This document shows, one piece after another, positions 1-7,075 of a stretch of DNA of 11,015 bases. Position numbers and translations under genes: made by a program. This stretch comes from Bacillota bacterium (GTDB lineage: Bacteria > Bacillota_A > Clostridia > Peptostreptococcales > Anaerovoracaceae): positions 1 to 11,015 of the forward strand of contig JAFRWQ010000078.1 in NCBI GenBank assembly GCA_017437925.1. The letters run 5' to 3'. Position 1 is the stretch's first letter, and each line of letters starts with the position of its first letter. The notes below the pieces were generated by a model that was given only the letters and a program-made list of their open reading frames with translations, was not told the DNA's origin and ran no database searches.

Positions 1-39
1 GACCTGTTCAAAGCCCTGCTGGTGCTGGAGCAGGCTTAA
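1..39 (+). CDS. 3' end of an unidentified gene (partial)
   Basis: Only the last 12 codons and a TAA stop are in the window; they read DLFKALLVLEQA. The frame is chosen by comparison with a second copy at 2222-2260 that encodes DLFKALLVLQQA and a stop: three of the four base differences between the copies are synonymous, which is what a real reading frame predicts. The fragment is too short to name the protein. A GC-rich hairpin about 70 bases downstream (111-148) probably ends its transcript. Confidence 0.6.
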   Translation, partial: DLFKALLVLEQA

Positions 40-110
40 AAAGCAAGGGGATCCGCCTCTCGCTGAAGGTTTTGCGCGGAGGGCGGAGGAATGAAAGTTC
101 ATATATAAAG

Positions 111-148
111 AGCGGTCCCGGGGAACTGATATGCTCTCCGGGACCGCT
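111..148 (+). terminator. Hairpin, probable intrinsic terminator
   Basis: Arms 111-124 and 135-148 form a 14 bp stem with one G-T wobble and a 10-base loop. An A-rich stretch precedes it and only a short, weak T-rich stretch (GTCTTA) follows. It lies between the GC-rich gene end at 1-39 and the start of AT-rich DNA, so it most likely ends the upstream transcript. Its poor T-tract keeps the confidence moderate. Confidence 0.6.
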
Positions 149-225
149 GTCTTACTGACAAACTTAAGACTGGAACAATACAGATCATAGATTTTAATTG
201 TGTAAAAGTTCTACATATGATTTTA

Positions 226-254
226 TTGCTCAAAATGACCATTATTGATAATAT
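226..254 (+). promoter_or_regulatory. Putative sigma-A-type promoter of the AT-rich island
   Basis: TTGCTC (226-231), a 17-base spacer and TAATAT (249-254). It lies about 100 bases before the start of the membrane-protein gene at 351 and could drive that gene and the broken peptidase behind it. AT-rich DNA yields such matches by chance, so this is tentative. Bases 150-350 otherwise show no convincing gene. Confidence 0.35.
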
Positions 255-350
255 ATGTAAAACAAAGTGGTTAAATAAAAACCTGTAGCACACTTCGATC
301 GACAGCGATTCCATTCATTTGAACGCTGGCAGTCCGATATTGATTATTTG

Positions 351-1061
351 ATGTTGAGATCAGTCTTTTATACATACATGGATACCGATCGTAAAAAAAG
401 AATAATACTTATTTCGTTATGCATATTAGGTTATCTACTTACAGGCTTCTTGTTTTCGCGTCTGTTTTCTGTGTTTAATAATATTGACTTCAATTGGACC
501 TGGCTCTGTTCGCATGGATTGATTTATTGTTTAGCCATTCTTTCTATAGTATGTACTATAATGGGTCACGAAAGGATCGGTATAATTATCTGGGCTTTCT
601 GGATAATTGCTGTACTATGTGGTAATGCTATAGGGTTTGTGATTAAAAATTATACGGGAGCTTTTTCGGTCATAGCCTATCGATCTGCAAGGATCGCTTT
701 TAAACTGCTTATATCCATGTGCTTTCTGATAATATTGTTTACGATCAAAACTACGGAAAATGAAGCAGCATTGCCAAAAAGAAGATCAACAGTTCTCAGA
801 ACCCTATTCTGTATATGCGGGATCTGTTCTGTTATATCTTCGATCCACGATATCCAGTATTGCAAAGGTGCAGAGATAGGATATCAGTATGGATATCAAC
901 AGGGGATAGAAGATCATTCCAGGGGCGTTCATCGATGGACTCCTTTAAACGATCCTTATTCAGAAAAAACCCGGATAAACGGGGGCTCGGTGGCTTTTTC
1001 CCGCTATTGGGTCGAAGGATATAAAAATGGTTATGAAGAGTATCAGGAGGTGAAAAAATAG
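351..1061 (+). CDS. Polytopic membrane protein of unknown function
   Basis: This 236-residue protein has a short basic N-terminus (DRKKR), about five hydrophobic segments (roughly residues 18-36, 50-71, 76-98, 116-132, 149-165) and a polar C-terminal tail of about 70 residues. The tail holds two similar aromatic/glycine motifs, GYQYGYQQGIED and EGYKNGYEEY. I do not recognise the family. The ATG at 351 is the first start in the open frame, but no clear ribosome binding site precedes it; the ATG at 378 is the alternative. It ends one base before the cysteine-peptidase gene, whose AGGAGG lies inside this gene's last codons, so the two form one transcription unit. AT-rich codon use differs sharply from the backbone genes after 2186, which suggests horizontal gain. 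A role in exporting, anchoring or sensing for the peptidase is possible but not shown. Confidence 0.7.
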   Translation: MLRSVFYTYMDTDRKKRIILISLCILGYLLTGFLFSRLFSVFNNIDFNWTWLCSHGLIYCLAILSIVCTIMGHERIGIIIWAFWIIAVLCGNAIGFVIKNYTGAFSVIAYRSARIAFKLLISMCFLIILFTIKTTENEAALPKRRSTVLRTLFCICGICSVISSIHDIQYCKGAEIGYQYGYQQGIEDHSRGVHRWTPLNDPYSEKTRINGGSVAFSRYWVEGYKNGYEEYQEVKK

Positions 1062-1062
1062 T

Positions 1063-2154
1063 ATGAAAGTTAAGGTTGTTGGAATTGCTATAATCATTGC
1101 GGTTTTATTGAACAGTGTCCCGGTTTGGGCTTTATCAAAAAATGATTCTATCAATCCGTTCAATGACATTTATTGCAATGCAGTTCTTGATTAAATCGTA
1201 ACAATTGATGCAGATACAAAAGAGGTAATAACAGACTGTAGCATAGCGGATGCTCGCGTACTGTATTCTTTTCAAAATCAACCGATAGCTATTGTATATT
1301 CTTTAGATCCTGAAGGATATGCTATTCTAGATTTTAAAAACTGTATTGTATTAGAGTATTCAACTACAGTTGCCACTCCATTCCCATTAGACGAAGATGT
1401 GAAGTACTACTATAACGGATTGGCTTCCTATTATGAACTGACAGAAAATGGTTATCGTGATCTGACATCAGGCAAAATCATACCTTATTATACTAGAGGA
1501 ATTAACAATGCTGATGACTTTTACGGAATGAATGGAGTTCCTGTGCCTGAAAGAGGCGTATTATCATCAGAAGGTCCAGTTTATTTGAGTCATTCTACGA
1601 GGTATTATAATTGTAACACAGAATCGAATTTATCCTACTTTTATCCGTCTGCGTCTCAACAGGAATTGGAAGCAAATCCCGGGGTATGTGGCTCTTTAGC
1701 ATGTGCAATATTAGTCGCTTATATGGATGATTATAAATCATCACTTGCTCCAGGAGGAGACTTTGCAACTAATTGGAGAAAAAATAGTGGAGATATAGAT
1801 TTAGATACATATGGAATTGATTTGGTAGCAGAGCTTGTTGATTATATAGAACCAGATGGTGATGGCTCGGTAATGCTAAATCCCGGGTTTTCGGGCTACA
1901 TGGAGGATCATAATATTGATGGAAGATTATCTGTATCTATATTAAATAATTATACCAGAGTAAAAAATACAATTTTATCAGACGGATCGGGTGAGCCAAT
2001 TATCATTGGTTCCTATTATGATGATCATTATTTTGTGGGTATTGGATATCAAAATATATCTACTGCTCAAATAAAAGTAAATTGGGGTGACGGTACTTCT
2101 AGGTGGATAAATGCTAGCATATCAATGAGCACATGGAAGTTGTATCTTGACTAA
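1063..2154 (+). pseudogene. Secreted papain-like (C10/C39-type) cysteine peptidase broken by an in-frame stop
   Basis: Read in one frame from the ATG at 1063 this is a 363-codon gene with one TAA at codon 44 (1192-1194). AGGAGGTG at 1045-1052 precedes the ATG at normal spacing. The first 25 residues are a signal peptide: MKVK, a hydrophobic core, then a VWA-type cleavage site. After the stop the frame stays open to 2154 and is clearly coding. It carries papain-fold marks: GVCGSLACAI with the likely nucleophile Cys209, HYFVGIGY with His322, and KVNWGDG with Asn340. The VNWG element recalls streptopain-like (C10) and C39-like enzymes. A GTG at 1399 could open a 251-residue product, but it has no ribosome binding site and would lack the signal peptide. 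A single base change (for example GAA or CAA to TAA) explains the stop; a sequencing error is possible. The 43-residue N-terminal piece could still be made and exported. Confidence 0.75.
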
Positions 2155-2185
2155 CAAAAAATATTGGGGAGAAATTTCACTTTTG

Positions 2186-2260
2186 ATGATGAACGGAAGC
2201 TTCTCCATCGCGGTGGACGGCGACCTGTTCAAAGCCCTGCTGGTGCTTCAGCAGGCATAG
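2186..2260 (+). pseudogene. Leftover 3' end of a paralogue of the left-edge gene
   Basis: The GC-rich segment encodes NGSFSIAVDGDLFKALLVLQQA and a TAG stop. Its last 39 bases match bases 1-39 at 35 positions and encode the same 12 residues but for Glu to Gln. Upstream, the frame runs straight into the AT-rich island with no ribosome binding site, so only the tail of the gene remains. It is best read as the remains of a tandem paralogue whose body was replaced or deleted when the island arrived. Confidence 0.6.
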
Positions 2261-2262
2261 GC

Positions 2263-2292
2263 TTGACCGCAGCCGCGCGCGGGGGTTAAAGT
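2263..2292 (+). promoter_or_regulatory. Possible promoter of the M81 peptidase gene
   Basis: TTGACC (2263-2268), an 18-base GC-rich spacer and TAAAGT (2287-2292), just before the AAGGAGG at 2299-2305. The implied leader is very short, and the -10 matches consensus at only four of six positions. Transcription from upstream is the alternative. Confidence 0.3.
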
Positions 2293-2313
2293 ATCCTCAA
2301 GGAGGTCTTTATT

Positions 2314-3798
2314 ATGAAAAGAGTTTTGACGACCGATATAAACCACGAGACCAATACTTTTTCATCCGACGTGGGCAATTTCGAACGCTGGGCCCTGGGC
2401 CACTACTGCGAAGGGGAGGAGATGCTCCGCTACTTCAGGGGAGGCACGGGCTACGTCAGCGGCATGATCAAGGCTGCCGATGAACTGGGCATAGAGCTGG
2501 TTCCGACCCTGGCCATAAGCACTGCCGGTCCCCTGATCCTTAAAGAGGCGAGGGACAAGGCCGTGGGCATGTACCTTGAAAAGCTTAAGGCCGAAAAGGA
2601 CAGCCTGGACGGGCTCTGCCTCGCTCTTCACGGAGCGGGAGTCGCCGAAGGCGCCCCCGACCTTGAAGGATACATTCTGAGAGAGACCAGAAAGATAGTG
2701 GGACCCGACATGCCCATATGCGTGACCCTCGATCTTCACGGAAACATCAGCGACGAGATGGCGAGCCTCGCAAACGGCCTCTTCGGCATCAAGGATTACC
2801 CCCACACCGACTGCGTCGAGGCGGGGTATCTCGCAATGAACGTGCTCTCCGACCTGATGGACGGCAAGTACGAGATCGAGACCGCCATGACCAAGCTGCC
2901 CCTCTTCACCAACTGCTGCAACGCCTGCACCTACAACATGCCCATGAGGGAGTTCAAGGAGCACGTCAGGGCATACAAAGAGGAGAACGGCCTTATAGAC
3001 GCGACCTACTTCCACGGCTTCCCCTATTCCGACATAGATATCGCGGGGGCTTCGGCGGTCGTGGTGGCGAAGAAGGGCGAAGGAGCCAAAAAACACGCCG
3101 ACGAGCTTGCCCGCTGGATATGGGACAACAGGCACAAGCTGGATGTAGAGCTGCTGCTCCCCGAAGACGCGGTGGAGAAGGCCCTTGCCATTCCCGGAGA
3201 AGGCTTTGTGGTTATAAACGAGGCCTCCGACAACCCGGGAGGAGGCTGCCCCGGCGACGGAACCTGGCTGCTGTCCGCCTTCCTTAAGAAGAACGAGCCC
3301 GGTACCATCTCAGACTACATACTGGACCCCGCCATCGCGGAAGCCGCCCACAGGGCGGGCGTGGGCGGAAAGGTCAGCGGCCTTCTTGGAGGTCATTTCG
3401 ACTCGATCCACGGGCCTTCGATCCCCATCGAAAACGCCGAGGTAATAGCCCTCTGCGACGGAAAGACCGTGGCCAAGTCCCCCATGGGGAAGGGCAATCC
3501 CATGGATTTCGGAAAGACCGCCCTGATCAGGACAGGCAACGTCGATATCATAGTGATATCCCGCCTCACCTCCCAGACCCTGGACGACTGCCTCTTCGGC
3601 GCCCTGGGTATCGATATCAACGATTACAGGCTGGTGGGCATCAAGTCGACCACCCATTACAGGGCCTACTTCCAGCCCATAGCCAAGGCCTGCATACCAA
3701 CCAACCCGGCGGGCATACACACGGCCAACTACGCTCTTCTCGACTATAAGAACGTAAAGAGGCCCATCTATCCCCTGGACCCCGAAACCGTGTACTAG
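2314..3798 (+). CDS. M81 family metallopeptidase (MlrC / microcystinase C-like)
   Basis: At 494 residues this has the usual length of the M81 (MlrC) family, zinc-dependent enzymes named after the microcystin-degrading MlrC but widespread in bacteria that never meet microcystin. An N-terminal DUF1485-type domain starts with the hallmark HETNTF (residues 11-16). LALHGAG (His106), TLDLHGN (Asp140, His142) and YPHTD (His164) follow; the D-x-H plus a His 22 residues on fits the known zinc-ligand spacing. The C-terminal MlrC domain holds ASDNPGGGCPGDGT (304-317) and GGHFDS (359-364). No signal peptide is seen, so it is cytosolic. AAGGAGG at 2299-2305 sets the ATG at 2314. The gene is monocistronic, ending in a terminator at 3829-3860. 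The substrate is unknown; many relatives are thought to act on small peptides or amide-containing metabolites, so the name microcystinase should not be taken literally. Confidence 0.93.
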   Translation: MKRVLTTDINHETNTFSSDVGNFERWALGHYCEGEEMLRYFRGGTGYVSGMIKAADELGIELVPTLAISTAGPLILKEARDKAVGMYLEKLKAEKDSLDGLCLALHGAGVAEGAPDLEGYILRETRKIVGPDMPICVTLDLHGNISDEMASLANGLFGIKDYPHTDCVEAGYLAMNVLSDLMDGKYEIETAMTKLPLFTNCCNACTYNMPMREFKEHVRAYKEENGLIDATYFHGFPYSDIDIAGASAVVVAKKGEGAKKHADELARWIWDNRHKLDVELLLPEDAVEKALAIPGEGFVVINEASDNPGGGCPGDGTWLLSAFLKKNEPGTISDYILDPAIAEAAHRAGVGGKVSGLLGGHFDSIHGPSIPIENAEVIALCDGKTVAKSPMGKGNPMDFGKTALIRTGNVDIIVISRLTSQTLDDCLFGALGIDINDYRLVGIKSTTHYRAYFQPIAKACIPTNPAGIHTANYALLDYKNVKRPIYPLDPETVY

Positions 3799-3828
3799 AG
3801 CAGGGCCGACATCAAGGAACAATAAAAG

Positions 3829-3860
3829 CGTCCCGGACGGCTGTCCGGGACGTTTCTTTG
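3829..3860. terminator. Bidirectional intrinsic terminator between convergent genes
   Basis: A perfect 10 bp GC-rich stem (3829-3838 with 3843-3852) and a 4-base loop are followed by TTTCTTTG on the + strand. On the minus strand the A-rich flank 3821-3827 reads as a T-tract. It can end both the M81 gene and the minus-strand cyclophilin-fusion gene. Confidence 0.85.
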
Positions 3861-3908
3861 TATTCCGATGTGTTTAAGGCCTGACCGGGCCGGTTTTGGC
3901 CTTATGCT

Positions 3909-5234
3909 TTACTCCCTGACTATGGTTATCGAGTTTATGACCGGTTGCTCTTCCTTTGGAATGGTGCCGTTGTTGTCGGTGGGCTTGGCATCCTTCGCGA
4001 TGGCGTCCACCACCTCCATGCCCTCGGTCACGTAGCCAAAGCAGGCGTAGTCCCCGTCAAGGTAGGTGCTGTCCTTTTGGACGATGAAGAACTGGGAGCT
4101 GGCGCTGTCCATGTCATAGGGGTTTCTGGCCATGGAGATCGCTCCCCTGGTGTGGGAGTTCTTGTTCTCGACCCCGTTGGAGCTGAACTCGCCCTTGATG
4201 TTTGCGCCTGAGCCTCCGGTGCCGTTGCCGTCTGGGTCTCCTCCCTGAATCATGAAGTTCTCCATGATGCGGTGGAATGTGAGGCCGTCGTAGAAGCCTT
4301 TTTCCGCCAGGGACACGAAGTTCTCGACGGTGATGGGAGCGGTGTCGTGATCAAGCTTTACGGTGATCCCGCCGTAGTCCTTGACGTCTATTTTGGCGTA
4401 GATATCGCTGTCGAAGGCGGCGGCTGAAGCTGCTTTCTCAGCCTCAGCCTGCGCCTGAGCCTCCGCCTGCTTCTTCATATCGGCCTGATGAAGGCCTATG
4501 CCTATGCCGCAGGCCGCGAGTATGAGGCAGAGCCCTGCAGCGGCGTATTTCTGCCACTTGGGTTTTGCGACCTCAAAAGCTCTCAGCTGGACCTTTACTG
4601 CCCTGTCCGCCTCGGCGGGAACGGCCGCCTTGTCGAGGGAAAGGGCGAGAAGCTCCGAAAGCTGGTCGGCTTTCGGTATGTCTATGCTGTAGCTTTTGGA
4701 AGCCTGGGCATTGAAGGCGCCTTCGAGAAGCTCGAGGCCCTTAAGGTATATGCCCTTCGTCAGGCTCTCGCTCTGGTTCACGGCCCAGGCTATGGTATTG
4801 AAATCAACGCCAAAAGACCTCAGAACAACTGCAAAGCGCTGTATGGGGCTTAAAGTCTGAAGGCCTTTGGTGAGGCTTTCAAGGCCTTTTAAGGGATCTC
4901 CCGAAAAGAGCCTGGTTCCGACCTCGGGGACCTCTTCGCATTCCTTAGCCCCTCCGGGGGAGAAGGCCTTGGGATTGGTCTTCGCGACCTGGGTCCTCGA
5001 GAGCTCGGTGAGGGCCGAAAGGCCTTCGGACTTAAGGTCTTCGAGGCTTTTGATCCTTCCCTCTTTTACTCCGTTCATCAGCCTTTCCCAGAGTTGGGGA
5101 AGGACTTTTGCCTGGGCCTGGGAGCTTCCGGTGAGCAGCAGCGACAGGGCGCTGAACCTTCCCGCGCAGCTTTCGTATATCTCGTTAATGGCCGCGGCGT
5201 CGCCTTTGGCGGCCTTTGAATATGTATTTGCCAT
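3909..5234 (-). CDS. Membrane-anchored cyclophilin-type PPIase with an ECF sigma-factor-like N-terminal domain
   Basis: The protein has 441 residues. Residues 276-441 are a cyclophilin peptidyl-prolyl isomerase domain: FHRIMENFMIQGGDP (319-334) holds the catalytic-type Arg322 with Phe327 and Gln330, and SQFFIVQ (380-386) and YLDGDYACFG (391-400) follow. Tyr391 replaces the Trp that binds cyclosporin in human CypA. Residues 231-249 form one membrane helix after a basic stretch, followed by an Ala/Glu/Gln-rich linker (252-273). Residues 1-175 resemble an ECF sigma factor: a region-2-like part (AAKGDAAAINEIYE, then LPQLWERLM) and a region-4-like helix-turn-helix part (LQTLSPIQRFAVVLRS to LLEGAF, 126-174). 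The core acidic residues of region 2 are missing. Predicted topology is sigma-like part inside, isomerase outside. It stands alone on the minus strand, divergent from the operon at 5386. The cyclophilin call is firm; the sigma-like call is by eye. Confidence 0.88.
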   Translation of the reverse strand: MANTYSKAAKGDAAAINEIYESCAGRFSALSLLLTGSSQAQAKVLPQLWERLMNGVKEGRIKSLEDLKSEGLSALTELSRTQVAKTNPKAFSPGGAKECEEVPEVGTRLFSGDPLKGLESLTKGLQTLSPIQRFAVVLRSFGVDFNTIAWAVNQSESLTKGIYLKGLELLEGAFNAQASKSYSIDIPKADQLSELLALSLDKAAVPAEADRAVKVQLRAFEVAKPKWQKYAAAGLCLILAACGIGIGLHQADMKKQAEAQAQAEAEKAASAAAFDSDIYAKIDVKDYGGITVKLDHDTAPITVENFVSLAEKGFYDGLTFHRIMENFMIQGGDPDGNGTGGSGANIKGEFSSNGVENKNSHTRGAISMARNPYDMDSASSQFFIVQKDSTYLDGDYACFGYVTEGMEVVDAIAKDAKPTDNNGTIPKEEQPVINSITIVRE

Positions 5235-5277
5235 GACGTCCTCTTTTCCGCTCGGAGGCCTTCGGGGCCTCTTCTAA

Positions 5278-5307
5278 TGTATACATCTTAGAGGACTTTC
5301 TTTACAA
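5278..5307 (-). promoter_or_regulatory. Putative promoter of the sigma-like/cyclophilin gene
   Basis: On the minus strand, TTGTAA (5302-5307), an 18-base spacer and TATACA (5278-5283). The start codon is at 5234, which gives a short leader carrying a small hairpin (5255-5260 with 5266-5271) and a purine-rich ribosome binding site (AGAGGA). This AT-rich patch is the only likely promoter region between two divergent genes. Confidence 0.4.
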
Positions 5308-5350
5308 ATAACTGAAGCAATTGTGAAGAATCTGTGTAATGAAAAGGCGA

Positions 5351-5379
5351 TTGCGGCAAAGCTTTCGCTGCATTATTAT
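5351..5379 (+). promoter_or_regulatory. Possible promoter of the five-gene operon, giving a leaderless start
   Basis: TTGCGG (5351-5356), a 17-base spacer and TATTAT (5374-5379). Transcription would begin at about 5385-5387, right at the ATG at 5386, which would make the first gene leaderless. That agrees with the absence of any ribosome binding site before it. The -35 match is weak. Confidence 0.3.
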
Positions 5380-5385
5380 ATATTC

Positions 5386-6126
5386 ATGATGAGAAAGCTT
5401 GCTGAGCGCGTCCACGCGTCGGGAAAGATATACGAGCTGCTCTACGGCAGGAAGGCCATGGGAAGGGTAAGGCTTGCCCGGCTCTTCAGCGCCCGTAACG
5501 GCAGGAAGAACGCCTCAAGGCTTGAAAAGAGCGGCCTTAAGGCGGGCCTTCTGCTGCGCCAGGGGGCGGGAGCGCCCTCCGACGGCCTCCGCTTCGGCAT
5601 ATCCTCCATGAAGCGCAGCGGCTGCGAGGTCATGGCAGCCTACAACGCGCTGAGCCTCGCGGGGAAAGCCCCCGAGCTGGTCGGGCTCATAAAGGAGTTC
5701 GAGAAGAGGGGAGCGAGCCTGGGAGGCATATTCGGAGCCTCCCCCCACGCGATAGAAGACGTCCTCAACGAAAACGGTCTCAAGGCGGTATACCATGGGC
5801 CTTCGGAAGCCGCGGGCTTTGACGCTCTGCTTGAAAACTGCGGCCTGGGGGTGCTGAGCTTTTGGTGGGGCGCCTCGTCCCTTGTGATACATACGGTGGT
5901 CGTCGAAAGGGAAAGGCCCGCGACGGGAACTCCGACGCGAGGTCCGATTTTTGAGGCTCAGGCCTTAAGACCCCTTTACACCGGGCCCCTTAAGGCCTAC
6001 AATTTCTCGGGGAAGGAAGACTTCAGCGTCTTTTCCTCCATAGATGAGATGAAAAAGAAGCGGGGCATAGTCCCCATATGCTTCATAAGCGTCGAAAGGG
6101 CGGACGGGCCCGAAAAGGAGATATAA
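5386..6126 (+). CDS. Hypothetical protein with papain/C39-like cysteine peptidase features
   Basis: With the ATG at 5386 the protein has 246 residues; a GTG at 5323 in the same frame would add 21. Neither start has a visible ribosome binding site. The first 60 residues are basic (Arg/Lys-rich). A core follows that looks like a papain-type fold: SGCEVMAAYNALSL (Cys80 at the start of a helix), FEKRGASLGGIFGASPHAIEDVL (105-127), then VLSFWW and LVIHTVVVE with His169, and KAYNFSG with Asn206. The Cys/His/Asn order matches C39-like enzymes, but the usual Gln before the Cys is not obvious, so activity is uncertain. There is no signal peptide or membrane helix, so it is probably cytosolic. AAGGAG in its last codons serves the next gene, which begins directly after its stop. 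It heads an operon of membrane, Nudix, RNA-binding and transport genes. Function unknown. Confidence 0.75.
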   Translation: MMRKLAERVHASGKIYELLYGRKAMGRVRLARLFSARNGRKNASRLEKSGLKAGLLLRQGAGAPSDGLRFGISSMKRSGCEVMAAYNALSLAGKAPELVGLIKEFEKRGASLGGIFGASPHAIEDVLNENGLKAVYHGPSEAAGFDALLENCGLGVLSFWWGASSLVIHTVVVERERPATGTPTRGPIFEAQALRPLYTGPLKAYNFSGKEDFSVFSSIDEMKKKRGIVPICFISVERADGPEKEI

Positions 6127-6666
6127 ATGAACATCGAGATCAACGAGAAGGGGAGCGAGGCCTTCTACAGGCAGACGGTCAGCGTCACCGGCCAGTACAG
6201 GACCCTCATTAAAAAGCCCACGGCAAAATACAAGGACCAGGAGAAGGTCATGAAGAGGAACATCGCGGTATGCGCGGTCATGGCCGCCCTCATGCTGATG
6301 ATCATCGTCAACAGAGGCCTTGAGCCCCTGGCCGCCATGGCCCTGGGCCTCATGGTCTTCGACGTGGTCATCTGCGCCGCCTTCCTTAAAAACCTGAAAA
6401 CCATAAGCAAAAGGCTCATGGACGAGCAGCAGCCCGAAGTCCTGACAATGGATGAGGTGGGCGTAAGCCTAAACCGCAGGGACGGAAGGGTCCTGCGCGT
6501 AGCCTGGGACAGCCTGGCCTTCGTCAGGGTCTTCTCCGAGTGCGTCTGCTTCTTCAGCTCCGACGCCGCCGGCTTCGTGCTCTCCGTCGACAAACGCTAC
6601 AAGGATCAGATCCTCTCGTGGCTCGCCGCGGAAAAGCCTCAGGTCACCGTGATCGATCAGGACTAG
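6127..6666 (+). CDS. YcxB-like membrane protein
   Basis: The protein has 179 residues: a cytosolic N-terminal strand-rich part (1-42), a hairpin of two membrane helices (about 45-62 and 66-88), then a C-terminal domain (about 102-176) of the YcxB/PH-like type, seen in MDEVGVSLNRRDG, VAWDSLAFVRVF and the pattern FVLSVDKRYKDQILSWL. Family function is not known; such proteins are small membrane proteins with a cytosolic beta-rich domain. The ATG follows the previous stop with no gap and has AAGGAG about 7 bases before it, so its translation is coupled to the upstream gene. The C-terminal domain call rests on pattern and layout, not on a search. Confidence 0.75.
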   Translation: MNIEINEKGSEAFYRQTVSVTGQYRTLIKKPTAKYKDQEKVMKRNIAVCAVMAALMLMIIVNRGLEPLAAMALGLMVFDVVICAAFLKNLKTISKRLMDEQQPEVLTMDEVGVSLNRRDGRVLRVAWDSLAFVRVFSECVCFFSSDAAGFVLSVDKRYKDQILSWLAAEKPQVTVIDQD

Positions 6667-6676
6667 GAGAAGCGCT

Positions 6677-7075
6677 ATGAATGACGACAGGGTGAGGCAG
6701 GTAGCCGCTGCTCTCATATGGCGGGACGGCCGCTTCATGATATGCCGCCGCCCGATGAACAAAGCAAGGGGAGGTCTCTTCGAGTTCCCCGGAGGCAAGA
6801 CCGAAGAGGGGGAAAGCATAAACGAAGCCCTGATCAGGGAATGCCGCGAGGAGCTGGCCATCACCGTAAAGCCCGGCTCCGTCTACATGGAAGTGGACCA
6901 CGTCTACCCCGACATCTCCATCCACCTGGTGCTGATCAACTGCGAGATAGAGGAGGGGGAGCCTCAGCTTCTCGAACACAGCGAGCTCCTCTGGATAAGG
7001 CCCCGGGACGCGAAAAACTACGCCTTTTGCCCCGCCGACGCGGACATAATCGAAAGGCTCGGAAAGGAAATATAA
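6677..7075 (+). CDS. Nudix hydrolase, MutT (8-oxo-dGTP diphosphatase)-like
   Basis: This 132-residue protein contains a complete Nudix box, G-x5-E-x7-REUxEE, starting at Gly40 with Glu46, Arg54, Glu55, Glu58 and Glu59. These bind the divalent metal and position the diphosphate. The preceding RGGLFEFPGGK (31-41) and the start VRQVAAALIWRDGRFMICRRP are typical of MutT/NudG-like enzymes, which remove oxidised nucleotides such as 8-oxo-dGTP from the pool. The acid tail HSELLWIRP fits the same subgroup. Length is normal. AGGAGA at 6665-6670, overlapping the previous stop, sets the ATG at 6677. Other nucleoside-diphosphate substrates cannot be excluded. Confidence 0.92.
   Translation: MNDDRVRQVAAALIWRDGRFMICRRPMNKARGGLFEFPGGKTEEGESINEALIRECREELAITVKPGSVYMEVDHVYPDISIHLVLINCEIEEGEPQLLEHSELLWIRPRDAKNYAFCPADADIIERLGKEI

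Noticed and set aside
99..314. Open frame of 71 codons on the minus strand
   Set aside because: It overlaps the terminator hairpin and AT-rich promoter region, has no ribosome binding site and no recognisable domain.
1399..2154. A stand-alone 251-residue peptidase starting at GTG 1399
   Set aside because: There is no ribosome binding site, and the frame continues upstream through coding-like sequence to a signal peptide with a strong binding site at 1045-1052; an interrupted gene fits better.
1..2260. Direct repeats 1-39 and 2222-2260 as attL/attR of an integrated element
   Set aside because: Three of the four differences are synonymous, the sequence just outside the repeats is unrelated, and no integrase lies between them. 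Paralogous gene ends explain it more simply, though site-specific insertion is not excluded.
2362..3287. Long open frames on the minus strand and in another + frame inside the M81 gene
   Set aside because: They are antisense and frame-shifted shadows of a GC-rich gene: low-complexity Arg/Gly/Val/His-rich products with no family features.
5255..5271. Small hairpin (GAGGCC/GGCCTC) as a terminator
   Set aside because: It is only 6 bp, with no T-tract on either strand, and lies in the short leader of the minus-strand gene, so at most it affects translation there.
4488..5277. Open frames on the + strand opposite the cyclophilin-fusion gene
   Set aside because: They mirror the GC-rich minus-strand gene and have no ribosome binding sites or domains.
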